Below, one piece after another: positions 27,126-36,953 of a stretch of DNA of 64,000 bases. Source of the stretch: Bacillus sp. J33. GTDB taxonomy: Bacteria; Bacillota; Bacilli; Bacillales; Cytobacillaceae. Below the pieces are notes generated by a model. The model was given only the letters and a program-made list of their open reading frames with translations. It was not told the origin of the DNA and did not search any database. Position 1 is the first letter of the stretch. Each line of letters opens with the position of its first letter. The translations under genes were made by a program, and so were the position numbers. The DNA lies in the NCBI RefSeq assembly GCF_000518885.1, contig NZ_JAEL01000010.1, positions 23,006-87,005 on the forward strand. The letters are read 5' to 3'.

Positions 27126-27776
27126 CTATTTCTTCTTTTGTCTAAATAAATCAACCGATTTATACCCTTGTGATAAGATATCGACCATTTGCGCTTCACG
27201 TTTTTCACGTGTTTTCTCCTGCTTAACAGAAAAGATATAGCGAGCCCAATCCCTTTGATATCCTGGTGAAAGTTCCTGATAAAATTTCAATTCATTAGGA
27301 TAACCTTCCAACAGCTTTTCAATATCCTTAACATGATCCTCGTAATCCGCTACACACTGACTTGGAGCGGATGATTTTTTACCTTTCTTCTTTTCACGTT
27401 TTAATCCAACGACAGTAAATACATCATCCATACTCACCATCCGCGAGAATTTCACATCGCTATTTTCCACATATCCATCCTCGCCTACTTTCATTGCCGG
27501 AAAAATTTCATCTCTGTGAACAAACGTGTCATACCGCTTGTTTCCTTTTTTCGGATAGGCGAAGAATAAATACCCTTTTTCAAGCAATTGTTCCTCATCG
27601 ATTACCCTTCGTGTATGTTCCACCATTTCATCAATCGTTTCAACAAAGATGAAAATAGCATCGTGCCCTCCTGATAATTCCGTCTTATACCCATTAAATA
27701 CATCATAATCACTTGGCTGATGAAGCACAGCCATATTGTTATATTTACTCAGCTTTAATTTATCAATAATTGTCAA
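27126..27776 (-). CDS. YdeI/OmpD-associated family protein
   Basis: 216 residues, cytoplasmic. The N-terminal half (about 1-115) is a small alpha/beta domain (DAIFIFVETIDEMVEHTRRV). The C-terminal part (about 140-210) matches the YdeI/OmpD-associated helical domain, seen in the LSPGYQRDWARYIFSVKQEKTREKR pattern and a basic tail. The function of the family is unknown. The start is TTG at 27776, seven bases after AAGGAG. Monocistronic, convergent with the amidase unit. Confidence 0.75.
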   Translation of the reverse strand: MTIIDKLKLSKYNNMAVLHQPSDYDVFNGYKTELSGGHDAIFIFVETIDEMVEHTRRVIDEEQLLEKGYLFFAYPKKGNKRYDTFVHRDEIFPAMKVGEDGYVENSDVKFSRMVSMDDVFTVVGLKREKKKGKKSSAPSQCVADYEDHVKDIEKLLEGYPNELKFYQELSPGYQRDWARYIFSVKQEKTREKREAQMVDILSQGYKSVDLFRQKKK

Positions 27777-27969
27777 AACATACTCCTTTATTTTTCCATC
27801 TATTTTCTAAAAATATAGCATAAAACAATGATTGGTTCACTATTAGATTCAGACATTCTTCCATGCACTCTTAAAATGATCTTTTTAGACCTTATAATAT
27901 AATTGTCATTGATTTTTATTTATCTTATACTTCAATTAATTCAAACATAATAATTCCAGATATGAAAGG

Positions 27970-28377
27970 ATGATTAAACTGGGTACGGAACAACAGGTTA
28001 CCTCCAATCTCACACTTAAAGAGAAAGCAGTTTCTTTTTTGCAGCTCGCAGCATCAGGGAAAGTTCGTGAAGCATACCGGCGATATATTGGTCCTGATTT
28101 TATTCACCATAATCCCTTTTTCCATGGCGATGCCGATTCACTTATGGTTGCGATGGAAGAGAATGCAGCCCAAAACCCTAACAAATTGCTTGAGATCAAA
28201 CTCGCTATCCAAGAGAATGAAACCGTTGCCGTTCACTCCCATGTTAAGCAGAATCCCGGGGATCTTGGAGGAGCAGTCGTACATATCTTTCGGTTTCAAG
28301 ATGGCCAAATCGTTGAACTGTGGGATATAGGGCAGCCTATACCAGAGGATTCTTCTAATGAGAATGGGATGTTTTAA
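27970..28377 (+). CDS. SnoaL-like (NTF2-fold) protein
   Basis: About 135 residues with the cone-shaped NTF2/SnoaL fold pattern: AYRRYIGPDFIHHNPFF, then VAVHSHVKQNP and VVHIFRFQDGQIVELWDIGQ. Members are small enzymes or ligand-binding proteins, and many Bacilli carry one next to unrelated genes. Reaction unknown. The start is uncertain: the ATG at 27970 directly abuts AAAGG, so a start a few codons downstream is also possible. Monocistronic; a palindromic repeat follows. Confidence 0.8.
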   Translation: MIKLGTEQQVTSNLTLKEKAVSFLQLAASGKVREAYRRYIGPDFIHHNPFFHGDADSLMVAMEENAAQNPNKLLEIKLAIQENETVAVHSHVKQNPGDLGGAVVHIFRFQDGQIVELWDIGQPIPEDSSNENGMF

Positions 28378-28423
28378 AGTTCTTAAATAAGCCTGCTGGT
28401 GCAAGATTAATGAGAACCCAAAT

Positions 28424-28462
28424 GTAAAAGAGGTGCCTGTTCCTCAGTGTCAGGCATCATAC
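28424..28462. repeat. GGTGCCT palindromic repeat, copy A (degenerate)
   Basis: AGGTGCCTG followed by CAGGCATC, a short imperfect form of the repeat seen at 28743, 39745, 42401, 52971 and 60277. It lies about 50 bases after the SnoaL-like gene and may terminate it. The rest of 28463-28740 shows no gene. Confidence 0.5.
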
Positions 28463-28742
28463 TCTATTTGTATTGCGAAAGAAAAGCACAAGATCGTTTT
28501 GTATAACAACATGGCCGTTTACAATTACAGTATCAAAGCCGATGTTAATTGCCGCGGCTGTTCAAATGTTGCCTGGTCGATAATAAAGAAATTTTTATTA
28601 CATTTTTGAAGATTTCCTTTGTAAAAAAATTATCTATAACCGCCTATCATTTTTATAATAATGTTCATTAGTAGCTTTACTTTAAAAGCCAGATTCTTAT
28701 TATAAAATAATGTTAACAGTCTTCAAATTCCTTCTCTCAATA

Positions 28743-28799
28743 AAAGGTGCCTTTCCGTATTATCACTAACACTATAATGCAGCCGGAGTCAGGCACCTA
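28743..28799 (-). repeat. GGTGCCT palindromic repeat, copy B, terminator-like
   Basis: Ends AGGTGCC and AGGCACC flank a divergent core (ATCACTAAC). It begins 10 bases after the stop of the anion permease gene; on the minus strand the stem is followed by TTTTA. It probably serves as that operon's terminator. Confidence 0.7.
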
Positions 28800-28808
28800 A
28801 TTCCTGTC

Positions 28809-30266
28809 CTACTGGTATAAACTCATTCCTGTCCACTGCCAATAAGTACAATAGAAAACAACAGCAATCGCAATGTAAACCGGCATAAGAATGGCACTTA
28901 ACTTAGCCAAAACGGCTGCATCATAACTTAAATCCCCATCCTCATAAAAGAGAAGCAGTGCTTTAGAACTGACAGGAAAAGTAATGCAATAATTCATCCC
29001 GATCAAACTTAAAAAGACTGCTGCAGAAGGACTCATCCCAGCTGACTGGCTAAAAAGAATGATCCCTGGAATCAGAACAATTGCCCTTGTTGTATGGGAA
29101 GTAATGTATAAATGGCTCGTTCCAGTGATCAGCAAAATTCCCAGTGCCATAATCCAGCCCGGAGCCTCGCTGAACAAAAAGAGAAAACCCGTTAATTTTC
29201 CTTCCAGCCATTGAACAATACCATTTTCAACCATGATTTTCCCAAGTGCCGTTGCTGCTGCAACGAACAGAATAAGATTCCACGATACTGATTTAATCCC
29301 CTGCTTCCAGCTGATGACACCGATGTTGGGAAGCGTTATAATGATTGCTCCAAGGATTGCTATAAAAGCAAGATCATAGCCATGGATGCTTTCAGTCATC
29401 CATCCTGCGATAAGGAAGGCAACCATTAATAAAGTTTTTATCTCCACCCTGGTTAACGGTTTTTTTTCCTGGATGTTTGGTTCAGCATGCCCGTTGGCTG
29501 ATTCTTTTGATTCCACTTCTCGTCCCATCATCCAGTTTATAACCAAAACAGATAGTATTGTAACCGCTAGAGCAAACGGCATGCCCCACACAAGCCATTT
29601 TAAATAGGAGATGGATTGGCCTGCAGCAGTCTCTAAAAGGCCAATTCCAATGATATGAGATCCGGCTCCAATCAAAGCCGCAGATGTACTCATTAATATG
29701 ACGATTGGCACAGTGATTGCAAGAACCCTTTTCTCTCGTGCAGATAGCCTGCTCCCAACATGCAGGATGAGGGGTCGTGCCATTGCGGCACGGCCGGAAG
29801 TGGAAGGGATAAAAAAAGCTGTAGCGAAAATAAATGACATAATCCCTAAGTTCATTCTTCCCGCAGTCCGGCTTTTTCTTAATATAAATTCAATGAATCG
29901 AGCAGCTAAACCTGATTGTGTAACAGCCTCTCCGATTATAAATGCCCCTACCATCAGCCATACGACTTCTTCCGAGAGAGAATTGTATAAAAACTCCTGG
30001 CTTCCGCCCTTCATTAAAACGATGAAGACAACCAGGGCCACTGCCACATATCCAGCTGGAAATTTCGTTGTGACCCAAAGTGTCATTGCGGAGAGAAAAG
30101 CAAATACCGATAACTTTGCCTTGTAGTCCAGCCCATTCAAGAACAAAATCACTAGTAAAAAGAATACATGTACCAGGATAATGGCAAACGTCCGCGTTGA
30201 AATCAGATCAATTAGTTTCAAAAAGTGATGTTCGCTATGCTTATGTTTTTCTATTCTTGTCTGCAT
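28809..30266 (-). CDS. DASS/SLC13-family anion permease
   Basis: 485-residue integral membrane carrier with 11-12 hydrophobic helices and the SNS/TSH-type loops of divalent-anion:Na+ symporters (FFIPSTSGRAAMARP in the first repeat, GTSHLYITSHTTRAI in the second). These carriers import di- or monocarboxylates. It starts one base after the glycerate kinase stop, so it is probably a glycerate or tartronate-type uptake system. N-terminal 25 residues are basic and cytoplasmic. The order kinase then permease makes a small two-gene catabolic unit ending in a repeat-derived terminator. Confidence 0.88.
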   Translation of the reverse strand: MQTRIEKHKHSEHHFLKLIDLISTRTFAIILVHVFFLLVILFLNGLDYKAKLSVFAFLSAMTLWVTTKFPAGYVAVALVVFIVLMKGGSQEFLYNSLSEEVVWLMVGAFIIGEAVTQSGLAARFIEFILRKSRTAGRMNLGIMSFIFATAFFIPSTSGRAAMARPLILHVGSRLSAREKRVLAITVPIVILMSTSAALIGAGSHIIGIGLLETAAGQSISYLKWLVWGMPFALAVTILSVLVINWMMGREVESKESANGHAEPNIQEKKPLTRVEIKTLLMVAFLIAGWMTESIHGYDLAFIAILGAIIITLPNIGVISWKQGIKSVSWNLILFVAAATALGKIMVENGIVQWLEGKLTGFLFLFSEAPGWIMALGILLITGTSHLYITSHTTRAIVLIPGIILFSQSAGMSPSAAVFLSLIGMNYCITFPVSSKALLLFYEDGDLSYDAAVLAKLSAILMPVYIAIAVVFYCTYWQWTGMSLYQ

Positions 30267-30267
30267 A

Positions 30268-31449
30268 TCAGACTACCCTTTCATTGACCCGGTCTCTTCT
30301 GGCAATTTTCAGCCCAATGGCTATTTGTCTCATGACAGATTCTGTGCTGTCTTCAATCCACTCAGGAGCATAGAGAATGGCTTTCTCAAGTGAAGTCGGC
30401 TTTTGAATGATACTTAAGAAAGCATCAATGCCGGCTTCATAATTTAATGCAGCTCCTTTACCAATCGTTCCGGTAATGGCTATAACGGGAATCCCATATT
30501 TTTTTGCAATCCTGGCCACTTCTGTCGGTATTTTTCCATGGGGAGTCTGGAAATCGATACTTCCTTCTGCCGTCAGCACAATGTCAGCGGCTGCAATTTT
30601 TTCTTCTATGTTAATATATTGCCTAATAAGACTGAAGCGCGGATGAAGAGATGCACCTGCAAAAGCAATCAAACCTGCTCCGAGCCCACCTGAAGCCCCG
30701 CTCCCCGGCAATAGCCTTACATCCATCGCGAAGGTATTCTCTATTAAGCTAGCATAATGTTCAATTGCATCAGATAATATGCCCACCTGTTCCCAGGTGG
30801 CACCCTTTTGTGGTCCAAATACTTTGGCCACGCCCCTTTCACCGCATAAAACATTCTCCCAGTTGCAGGCTACATCAATTGCGACATTTCTAATACGCCT
30901 GTCGATACCAGAAGCATCAATTTGCTTAACCTTCAGCAAATCAGCTCCGCCATTTATATCAAGAATTTCCCCATTGATATTCAAAAACTTAACTCCAAGT
31001 GCCTGTCCCATTCCAGCTCCTCCATCTGAAGTTCCAGAGTCGCCGCATCCGATTAAAATCCGATCTGCTCGATGGTCCAGTGCAGCAAGAATCAACTCGC
31101 CCACTCCGTAAGTAGTTGTTAATAAAGGGTTGCGTTCCTGAAATGGAACATGCTTCAGCCCTGCCACAGCTGCCATCTCAATAACAGCAGTCCGGTCCCC
31201 ATTTTCTTCAAATAGGCCAAAATGGGTATGTATTATTTTGCCAACAGGCCCGGTAGCTTCCCTGTAAATTAATTCCCCGCCTTTTAATCGAGTAATGGTT
31301 TTGGCAAACCCTTCACCCCCATCAATCATAGGTAACACTTCAATTTCTGCTGACTCATTATATCGCATCGCTCCCCTTGCCATCGCCAAAGCAACATCCT
31401 CCGCATCCATGCATTCTTTAAACCCCGATGGTACAATTACAATCTTCAT
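30268..31449 (-). CDS. glxK: glycerate kinase (type I)
   Basis: 393-residue cytoplasmic kinase phosphorylating D-glycerate to 2-phosphoglycerate (family named by GlxK/GarK). Typical blocks are VPSGFKECMDAEDVA at the N terminus, CGDSGTSDGGAGMGQALG in the middle and LTAEGSIDFQTPHGK near 300. Slightly longer than usual (about 380) through a charged C-terminal tail. First gene of a unit with a DASS permease. A plus-strand small frame and a terminator fill the upstream gap. Confidence 0.93.
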   Translation of the reverse strand: MKIVIVPSGFKECMDAEDVALAMARGAMRYNESAEIEVLPMIDGGEGFAKTITRLKGGELIYREATGPVGKIIHTHFGLFEENGDRTAVIEMAAVAGLKHVPFQERNPLLTTTYGVGELILAALDHRADRILIGCGDSGTSDGGAGMGQALGVKFLNINGEILDINGGADLLKVKQIDASGIDRRIRNVAIDVACNWENVLCGERGVAKVFGPQKGATWEQVGILSDAIEHYASLIENTFAMDVRLLPGSGASGGLGAGLIAFAGASLHPRFSLIRQYINIEEKIAAADIVLTAEGSIDFQTPHGKIPTEVARIAKKYGIPVIAITGTIGKGAALNYEAGIDAFLSIIQKPTSLEKAILYAPEWIEDSTESVMRQIAIGLKIARRDRVNERVV

Positions 31450-31552
31450 TTTGTTTTCCCCCTAACATATATGTACTTGTAATGTACCTCCCAAAAACTA
31501 GAATTCTCTGAAAAATAGATTAGAAATTGATTAGAAAGGAGGAAAAAGCTTC

Positions 31553-31639
31553 ATGGCTGCAATTCCCCTCTGTCTTTCTTACTTTCACCTATTTTCCGGG
31601 TGCTTTCACTTTTTACAAATCCCGGCTAATCTAAAATAA
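31553..31639 (+). CDS. possible 28-residue hydrophobic peptide
   Basis: ATG lies ten bases after AAAGGAGG, 28 codons follow, and a hairpin begins within a few bases of the stop. The product is hydrophobic with Phe, Leu, Cys and Pro. It is oriented opposite to both neighbours. Signals are good, sequence identity unknown; it may be a small membrane peptide or leader. Confidence 0.35.
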   Translation: MAAIPLCLSYFHLFSGCFHFLQIPANLK

Positions 31640-31642
31640 CCA

Positions 31643-31672
31643 AAAAAGGCGATAGCTAATTCGCTAACGCCT
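31643..31672 (-). terminator. terminator of the Wadjet operon
   Basis: On the minus strand AAAGGCGTTAGC pairs with GCTATCGCCTTT and is followed by a T-run. It lies about 95 bases after the jetC stop; it could also serve the small plus-strand frame. Confidence 0.8.
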
Positions 31673-31765
31673 TTACTATTATATTCTTATCTCGCCCCGC
31701 AATGGAGTATCCCAATATAGAAAGTGAAATATTTATAAAACCATCAACATTATCATTCTGCTATA

Positions 31766-34700
31766 TTACTGAACAACCTCTTCCCCCTGATAAATCCGAA
31801 ACGCCGGAACAATCGTATCCGACACAATCTCTTTCCCTTTTTCCCGAATGAAGTCCAATTTATAATACGCGTCGAATCTCTGGCTGATTTCGGTTTTCAC
31901 CAATTCAGGCGGAGTGACAACGATGAATTGGAATTTCAGTTTATCGGCTACGGCGAAGATTGGGTCAAGCACATGGGCAGATGCCGCTTGTCCGAACGGA
32001 TTATCACAGACTAACGGAACCCAGCTTTGGTCAGTTTCGCTCTTAACGGATAGGAGCATCATCATCATGACCATGCGGGCGGATAGTTTTTGGCCGCCGC
32101 TGCCATCGGATTTGGTTTTTGAACCCTGGTTGATCGTCTGCCAGGTTGAATAATGCTCGCCCTGCGGCTTACCATACATGAAGGCATTGTCTGTACGCAT
32201 GTTATAAACCAGGAGCTCGGGGTAACGATTCCTGAGAGCAACAAACAAAATCTGCTCATCACTGATGAGCTGTTTGATTTCCTGATCCAGCTCCAGATTA
32301 TTGTCATCAATTATCTCAAATCGCTTCGTAATTTTGCTAATGGCCGAAACGAAATGCTGTTTCAGTAAAGGTTCAACATCTTCCGCCTTTTTAGGCAGGA
32401 TGTCTTCTTTAAGCTGAACGAGCGGGAAAGATCCCCTTTCATTCTTAAGCTTCATTTTCGCAATCATGGAACGAATCGCCTCTGAAATGCTCATCACCTT
32501 TATGCTCGCACGGCTGGCCCAGAAATTTTGCGCTTTCTCTGCCCGTTCCTTGTCGCGTTCCAATTGCTCTAAGCCGCTCTGCGAAAAGCGCTTCATGTTT
32601 TGGACCACACTTTGAATATGCGTATAATGCCTTGTATCCATGTGATCGAGGGTGGTTAAGACTTCGTTTTTAAAGCGAATCTCCCAGTCCTTGCCTTCAA
32701 TATTAAGCTTTAAATTGCGCAGGGATTGTTCAATTTTCGCGTGCTTCTCCTGGCCTTCATCCTGAATATCCTGATGTTCCTCACTCCAGGAGATAATGCT
32801 TTGCCTTCCCTGACTTTTGATTTTCTCGACATCTTCTTCCGTAAAGGCAGCCGCTTCCTCTTTCAGAATAACGGATAGTGTTAACAGATCACCTTCAAAA
32901 CCAGCAATGTTTTGTTCGGTTTCTTTTTTGCGCTCTTCCGCTTGCTTTATTTCTGCTTTGGTCTGTTTGGTCTGGTCAGTGATTTCAACCGTCTTGACTT
33001 CCAGGTCAAGCTCTTCCCATTCTTCAGGCTGTTTGTCATGCCTGTCCACTTTCTTTGCTGCCTTTTTACGCTGATCCATCGCATGCTTTAAAGACGTTTC
33101 TGCAACGGTTACAGCCTTTTCCTGTCCGCGTTCCTCTTTTTCTGCTGCCTTCGTTTCCTTAGCGGCAGTCTGTACCATATTTTCCAAGATGCTCATCGGT
33201 TCATCCGGTTCTGAAGTTTCCTTCCACTCTTCGTTAAGAGCATGAAGCTTTTTCTCCAGCTTCTTTTGCTGCTTCTGTTCCGATTCTCTTGTCGCTTGAA
33301 TCGCAAGCAACTCACTGGCTTGTTCTTCTTTCGATTTTTGAAGCTGCTTCAATTCATCGATGCTTCCGTTGATCTCTTCCAGCATATGGGAAGATAAACG
33401 CGGGACCTCTTCAGAAGCTTCAGCCTTCACTGCTGCTGGGAAAGCTGCACTTTCAATAAAAAAGCTAATCTCCTTAATATTTTGCTCGGTTGATAGCTTC
33501 CATTCCAAATACGTTTGGCTCCACTTTTCCTGCAGGTCAATGATCGTTTGGTGCTCGCTGGCAATCTCCTGCTGAGCGGCAGTGAATGCATCCTTTTGCT
33601 TCTCTTTTTCCTGCTTCACCCGTTTATTTTCCTGATGCAGCGACTTTTCACGGTCAAATTTCTCAAGCGTTTCCACATCTTTTAATAGTTTTTCAACCTT
33701 TTCTTTTGTCTTCTCCAGCTGTTCTCTGAGTCCCAGCTGCAGTTCTTTTTCTTTTTGCTCCTGCACGATGATTGCCTGTAATTCAGTCTTCTTGGCAATC
33801 ATCGCTTCCTGCTCCTGATTCAATGCCCGATTGATATCACTGGCCAGTTCATTGGCCAGGAAGCGGTCGATTTCTTTTAAAATTTGGCGCAGGCCTGTTT
33901 CTGTTTTTTCTAATTCTGCAAGTGTATCTTTCTTTTCTTCTATTTGTTTTGCAATCTTAATTTTCCAGTTCGTGAACTGATTTTTATCCGTCAGCAGCTC
34001 CTTCTCCGTGCCGGTAATCATTACAAAGGAACTCTGCTGATTTTCGCTCGTCATTTCCTCCCGCATAAAAATTGGAACCGGGCTCTTAAACATTCTTCTC
34101 GCAAGGACCTGCTTATTGATTTTTTCCCATTGCGGCCTGCTGACGACTAACCCATATGGAAGGAGCGGATGCGCAAGCATAAGGTTCGCCATTTCCTCCG
34201 GTCTTAAGGATTGAAGAAATTGGGACCCGTAAAACACATCGATCCCTGTCTTCTCATCAATCCATTCCTTCAGTTCCTTCACATCATTGTTCGCAATCCA
34301 GAAGTGCTCATCATTCAAGGCATAATCCAGCTGCGCTTCCCAAAGCTCTTTTTTAATTTCTTCCCCCTGCTCCCGATTCTGAATGAGGAGCTCTTCCACT
34401 TGCAGGGCATACTTTGATAAAAGCGCGTTCGTGAACTGCTCCGTGACTTCATCCAATAGCCCATGCAATTTATCAGCTAGCTTCGCTTCTCTTCCATGCT
34501 GCTCTTCACTTTTGACCTTTAACGCTTCACATTTTTCCTCAGAAAACTGAATGGATTGAGCGAGCGTACCATGTGCAGATGCAAGCTGATTCTGCTTTTC
34601 ATTTGATTGTTTATCTTTTGCCTGCAAATTTTCCATACTCTCTTTTTTGATATCAATTTGCTTTGACAAATTCTCGATAAACCCCTCTAAATCATAGGTT

Positions 34701-36226
34701 AAGCGATCCCCGAATTCTTTGATGAGCTTTTCTTCTTTCGACTCGAATTCATGAATCTGCGTATATAAAAAGTCAATTTCTGTATGAAGCTGGGCGATTT
34801 CTTTTGTCTTTTGTTTATCCTGCTTCGAGAGATCATTCGCTTTTTTCTTCAGGAACTTTTGATATCCCGCATACTGTTTAACCGCTTCTTCAATGGCCGC
34901 AGAAGACTTCTCCCATTGCCGTGCCGCTTCTTTTTTAACTTCTTCCATTCTTTGATTCACTTGCTCTAAACCGCTGTTTTGCTCTAGCTTAGCAATCTGC
35001 TGGGAAAGTGCGCGAATGCTTTGTTCCCCTTCATGCCATTCTTTCAATAACAGCTGAAATGCCAGCTCGTCTTTTCGCTCCTGCTTTGCCTTCACAGCTT
35101 CCTGCAGGATCGTATGCTTCTTCTGTTCTTCCTCTAATTTTTTCTCCCAATCCATCACTTCCCGATGGGCTTTTGCATACTCGAGGTTATCTTTCTGAAA
35201 GCGCAGATCCACTTGCTTGCTTGATAAATTTTCGATTTCCTTTTCCAGCTCAAGCAGGATTTCTTCTTCTGTTTTTTTCAAATGCTCCAAAGCCCCAAGC
35301 AGCTGTCTTCCAACCTTGATGCTGTTCTCAACAATTTCTTTTTGCTCAACACCCTTTGCCAGACTTTCTTCAAAAGGAAGAATATCTTCCAGGAACTCCT
35401 TATGAGCCTGCTCTCTTTTCAGCAGAACGGGCAGATCCTTCGCGATACTTGCCTGACTCTTAAAAATCTCCACCAGATCGTTCTTTTGGTGCTCTGTCCG
35501 ATGCAGAACCTGACTGACAGTAGGGATAATTCGCTTCTTAAACAGGGAATGATCATCCTCAGCACCTTCAAAAAACTTTCCAACTCCGCCTTCATCTTTA
35601 TTAATATCTTTCATAATATCCCAGTCTTTGCGGTTAATGCCATATGTATCAAGGATGCGGTAGTGCTTCTTTGTATCCCGGTAAACATCATACCCATTCC
35701 ATTTTAAATAATCTTTCAGGCCTTCCGTATCAGCGGCTTCCCCATCTTCATAGAGCGGAATATGATCAAGCGATGCTTCTTCTTTCCGTTCAAACTCCCT
35801 TGTATAAAACGTAATATTCGGGATAATTTTCGCTTCCTGTTCCAGCGTTTTGCTTTCTCCGCTTTCCTCGTTCATGGAAATCCGCTGTTCAGCTGAAAAC
35901 ATTCCGCCTGTCACTAAGTGTCTGCGGTCAGCACCATCCAGCTCCCATTGAATGAGAACATGAAAGGTATAAGGAATGAATTGCTCTTTATTATTAAAAA
36001 AGAATTGCTGATAATAGCGGTTATTCTGTTTTCCCCAAGCCGTTCCTGGCTTGAGAATCTGGAAGATGGTTTGCAGGAAAACCCCTTTCCCGCCTCCATT
36101 CATCATGGAAATGAGGCCGTTTGTGGATGTCTCCTCGTTATGGAAGTTAAACGTAGTGTCCTTATACTGTTTTTGCATGCCATCATATTTCAGGCCGGCA
36201 ATTCTAATTCGATGGATTTTCGGCAT
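31766..36226 (-). CDS. jetC: Wadjet SMC-like ATPase JetC
   Basis: 1486-residue SMC/MukB-like motor of the Wadjet anti-plasmid system, which extrudes DNA loops and lets JetD cut small circular DNA. N-terminal head with Walker A-like MMNGGGKGVFLQ (N43-K47), long coiled-coil arms (about 270-650 and 780-1330, very rich in Glu, Lys and Gln) with a globular hinge around 610-760, and a C-terminal head with signature SDGSGGQ (about 1374-1379) and Walker B-like VPLVCDNPFG (Asp1408). The residue after Walker A Lys is Gly, not Ser/Thr, and the one after the Walker B Asp is Asn, not Glu. GAGGAGG precedes the ATG, and it overlaps jetB. Last gene of the operon. Confidence 0.93.
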   Translation of the reverse strand: MPKIHRIRIAGLKYDGMQKQYKDTTFNFHNEETSTNGLISMMNGGGKGVFLQTIFQILKPGTAWGKQNNRYYQQFFFNNKEQFIPYTFHVLIQWELDGADRRHLVTGGMFSAEQRISMNEESGESKTLEQEAKIIPNITFYTREFERKEEASLDHIPLYEDGEAADTEGLKDYLKWNGYDVYRDTKKHYRILDTYGINRKDWDIMKDINKDEGGVGKFFEGAEDDHSLFKKRIIPTVSQVLHRTEHQKNDLVEIFKSQASIAKDLPVLLKREQAHKEFLEDILPFEESLAKGVEQKEIVENSIKVGRQLLGALEHLKKTEEEILLELEKEIENLSSKQVDLRFQKDNLEYAKAHREVMDWEKKLEEEQKKHTILQEAVKAKQERKDELAFQLLLKEWHEGEQSIRALSQQIAKLEQNSGLEQVNQRMEEVKKEAARQWEKSSAAIEEAVKQYAGYQKFLKKKANDLSKQDKQKTKEIAQLHTEIDFLYTQIHEFESKEEKLIKEFGDRLTYDLEGFIENLSKQIDIKKESMENLQAKDKQSNEKQNQLASAHGTLAQSIQFSEEKCEALKVKSEEQHGREAKLADKLHGLLDEVTEQFTNALLSKYALQVEELLIQNREQGEEIKKELWEAQLDYALNDEHFWIANNDVKELKEWIDEKTGIDVFYGSQFLQSLRPEEMANLMLAHPLLPYGLVVSRPQWEKINKQVLARRMFKSPVPIFMREEMTSENQQSSFVMITGTEKELLTDKNQFTNWKIKIAKQIEEKKDTLAELEKTETGLRQILKEIDRFLANELASDINRALNQEQEAMIAKKTELQAIIVQEQKEKELQLGLREQLEKTKEKVEKLLKDVETLEKFDREKSLHQENKRVKQEKEKQKDAFTAAQQEIASEHQTIIDLQEKWSQTYLEWKLSTEQNIKEISFFIESAAFPAAVKAEASEEVPRLSSHMLEEINGSIDELKQLQKSKEEQASELLAIQATRESEQKQQKKLEKKLHALNEEWKETSEPDEPMSILENMVQTAAKETKAAEKEERGQEKAVTVAETSLKHAMDQRKKAAKKVDRHDKQPEEWEELDLEVKTVEITDQTKQTKAEIKQAEERKKETEQNIAGFEGDLLTLSVILKEEAAAFTEEDVEKIKSQGRQSIISWSEEHQDIQDEGQEKHAKIEQSLRNLKLNIEGKDWEIRFKNEVLTTLDHMDTRHYTHIQSVVQNMKRFSQSGLEQLERDKERAEKAQNFWASRASIKVMSISEAIRSMIAKMKLKNERGSFPLVQLKEDILPKKAEDVEPLLKQHFVSAISKITKRFEIIDDNNLELDQEIKQLISDEQILFVALRNRYPELLVYNMRTDNAFMYGKPQGEHYSTWQTINQGSKTKSDGSGGQKLSARMVMMMMLLSVKSETDQSWVPLVCDNPFGQAASAHVLDPIFAVADKLKFQFIVVTPPELVKTEISQRFDAYYKLDFIREKGKEIVSDTIVPAFRIYQGEEVVQ

Positions 36227-36953
36227 GCTTAACCTCCTCAGTCTTCATTAATTCCTTGAACATTCCATAGCGGTCATAATCATGATACAGGTATTCAATC
36301 CGCTCAAAAAGCTCCTGCTTCGGAATCGCTTTTGGGATATCCTCCCTATCCAGGATCACAATCAGACCCTCTGTTTCCAATAATCGCATGGCACTTGCTA
36401 TCAAACCGATACGAGTCCGGCGATTGGCTTTCTTAGCTCCGTAGTCCTCCGTGTCGACCTCCATGTATTTCCAGGTTGTCACTACATCCTTCATATCAAT
36501 TTTTTCATCTTCTCCGAAGGCTGGGTTTGCTTTAAGAATGGCATCCCAGTTCATGATGACATCATTGACTTGCCGTTCCAATGCATAGTAGCTGATTCCC
36601 TCTCGCTTCGTACGTATTTTAGCAGCCTGGTTACGGTCGATGCTTGCTAAAAAAGCCATAATGACAACACTAATCAGATGAAAGTGTTTCTTCGTTTCAA
36701 TTTGCTTATGCTTCTCTTTCATATGAGTAAAATTCGTAGCAAAGACGGAGCCGGTCGGCTGCACAATCAACTGAATCCGTTTTGGCGATTCAATGATATA
36801 GGTGCCAGATTCGTCTGCCAGTAAAAGAACCGTCTGTCTCACTTCAGGATCAAAATACGTCTGGAAATGTTCGCTGTTTTCGTCGATGACTTTTTCTTTT
36901 AATAGAGTAAAATAGACAGCTGATGCTTTTTTGATTGTTTCTGCACTCATCAT
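36204..36953 (-). CDS. jetB: Wadjet JetB (MukE-like) subunit
   Basis: 249-residue winged-helix subunit corresponding to MukE/JetB, which bridges the kleisin and SMC heads. Alpha-helical with charged C-terminal helix; includes IGLIASAMRLLETEGLIVIL, a wing-type element. The ATG at 36953 is chosen because AGGAGGAG lies just upstream and it overlaps the jetA stop as ATGA; an earlier in-frame TTG is unlikely. It overlaps jetC by 23 bases. Assigned by position and size together with the surrounding jet genes; the primary sequence is poorly conserved across this family. Confidence 0.85.
   Translation of the reverse strand: MMSAETIKKASAVYFTLLKEKVIDENSEHFQTYFDPEVRQTVLLLADESGTYIIESPKRIQLIVQPTGSVFATNFTHMKEKHKQIETKKHFHLISVVIMAFLASIDRNQAAKIRTKREGISYYALERQVNDVIMNWDAILKANPAFGEDEKIDMKDVVTTWKYMEVDTEDYGAKKANRRTRIGLIASAMRLLETEGLIVILDREDIPKAIPKQELFERIEYLYHDYDRYGMFKELMKTEEVKHAENPSN

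Noticed and set aside
31914..36251. Plus-strand frames inside jetC
   Set aside because: Frames on the opposite strand of a Glu/Lys-rich coiled-coil gene; no start signals or conserved features.
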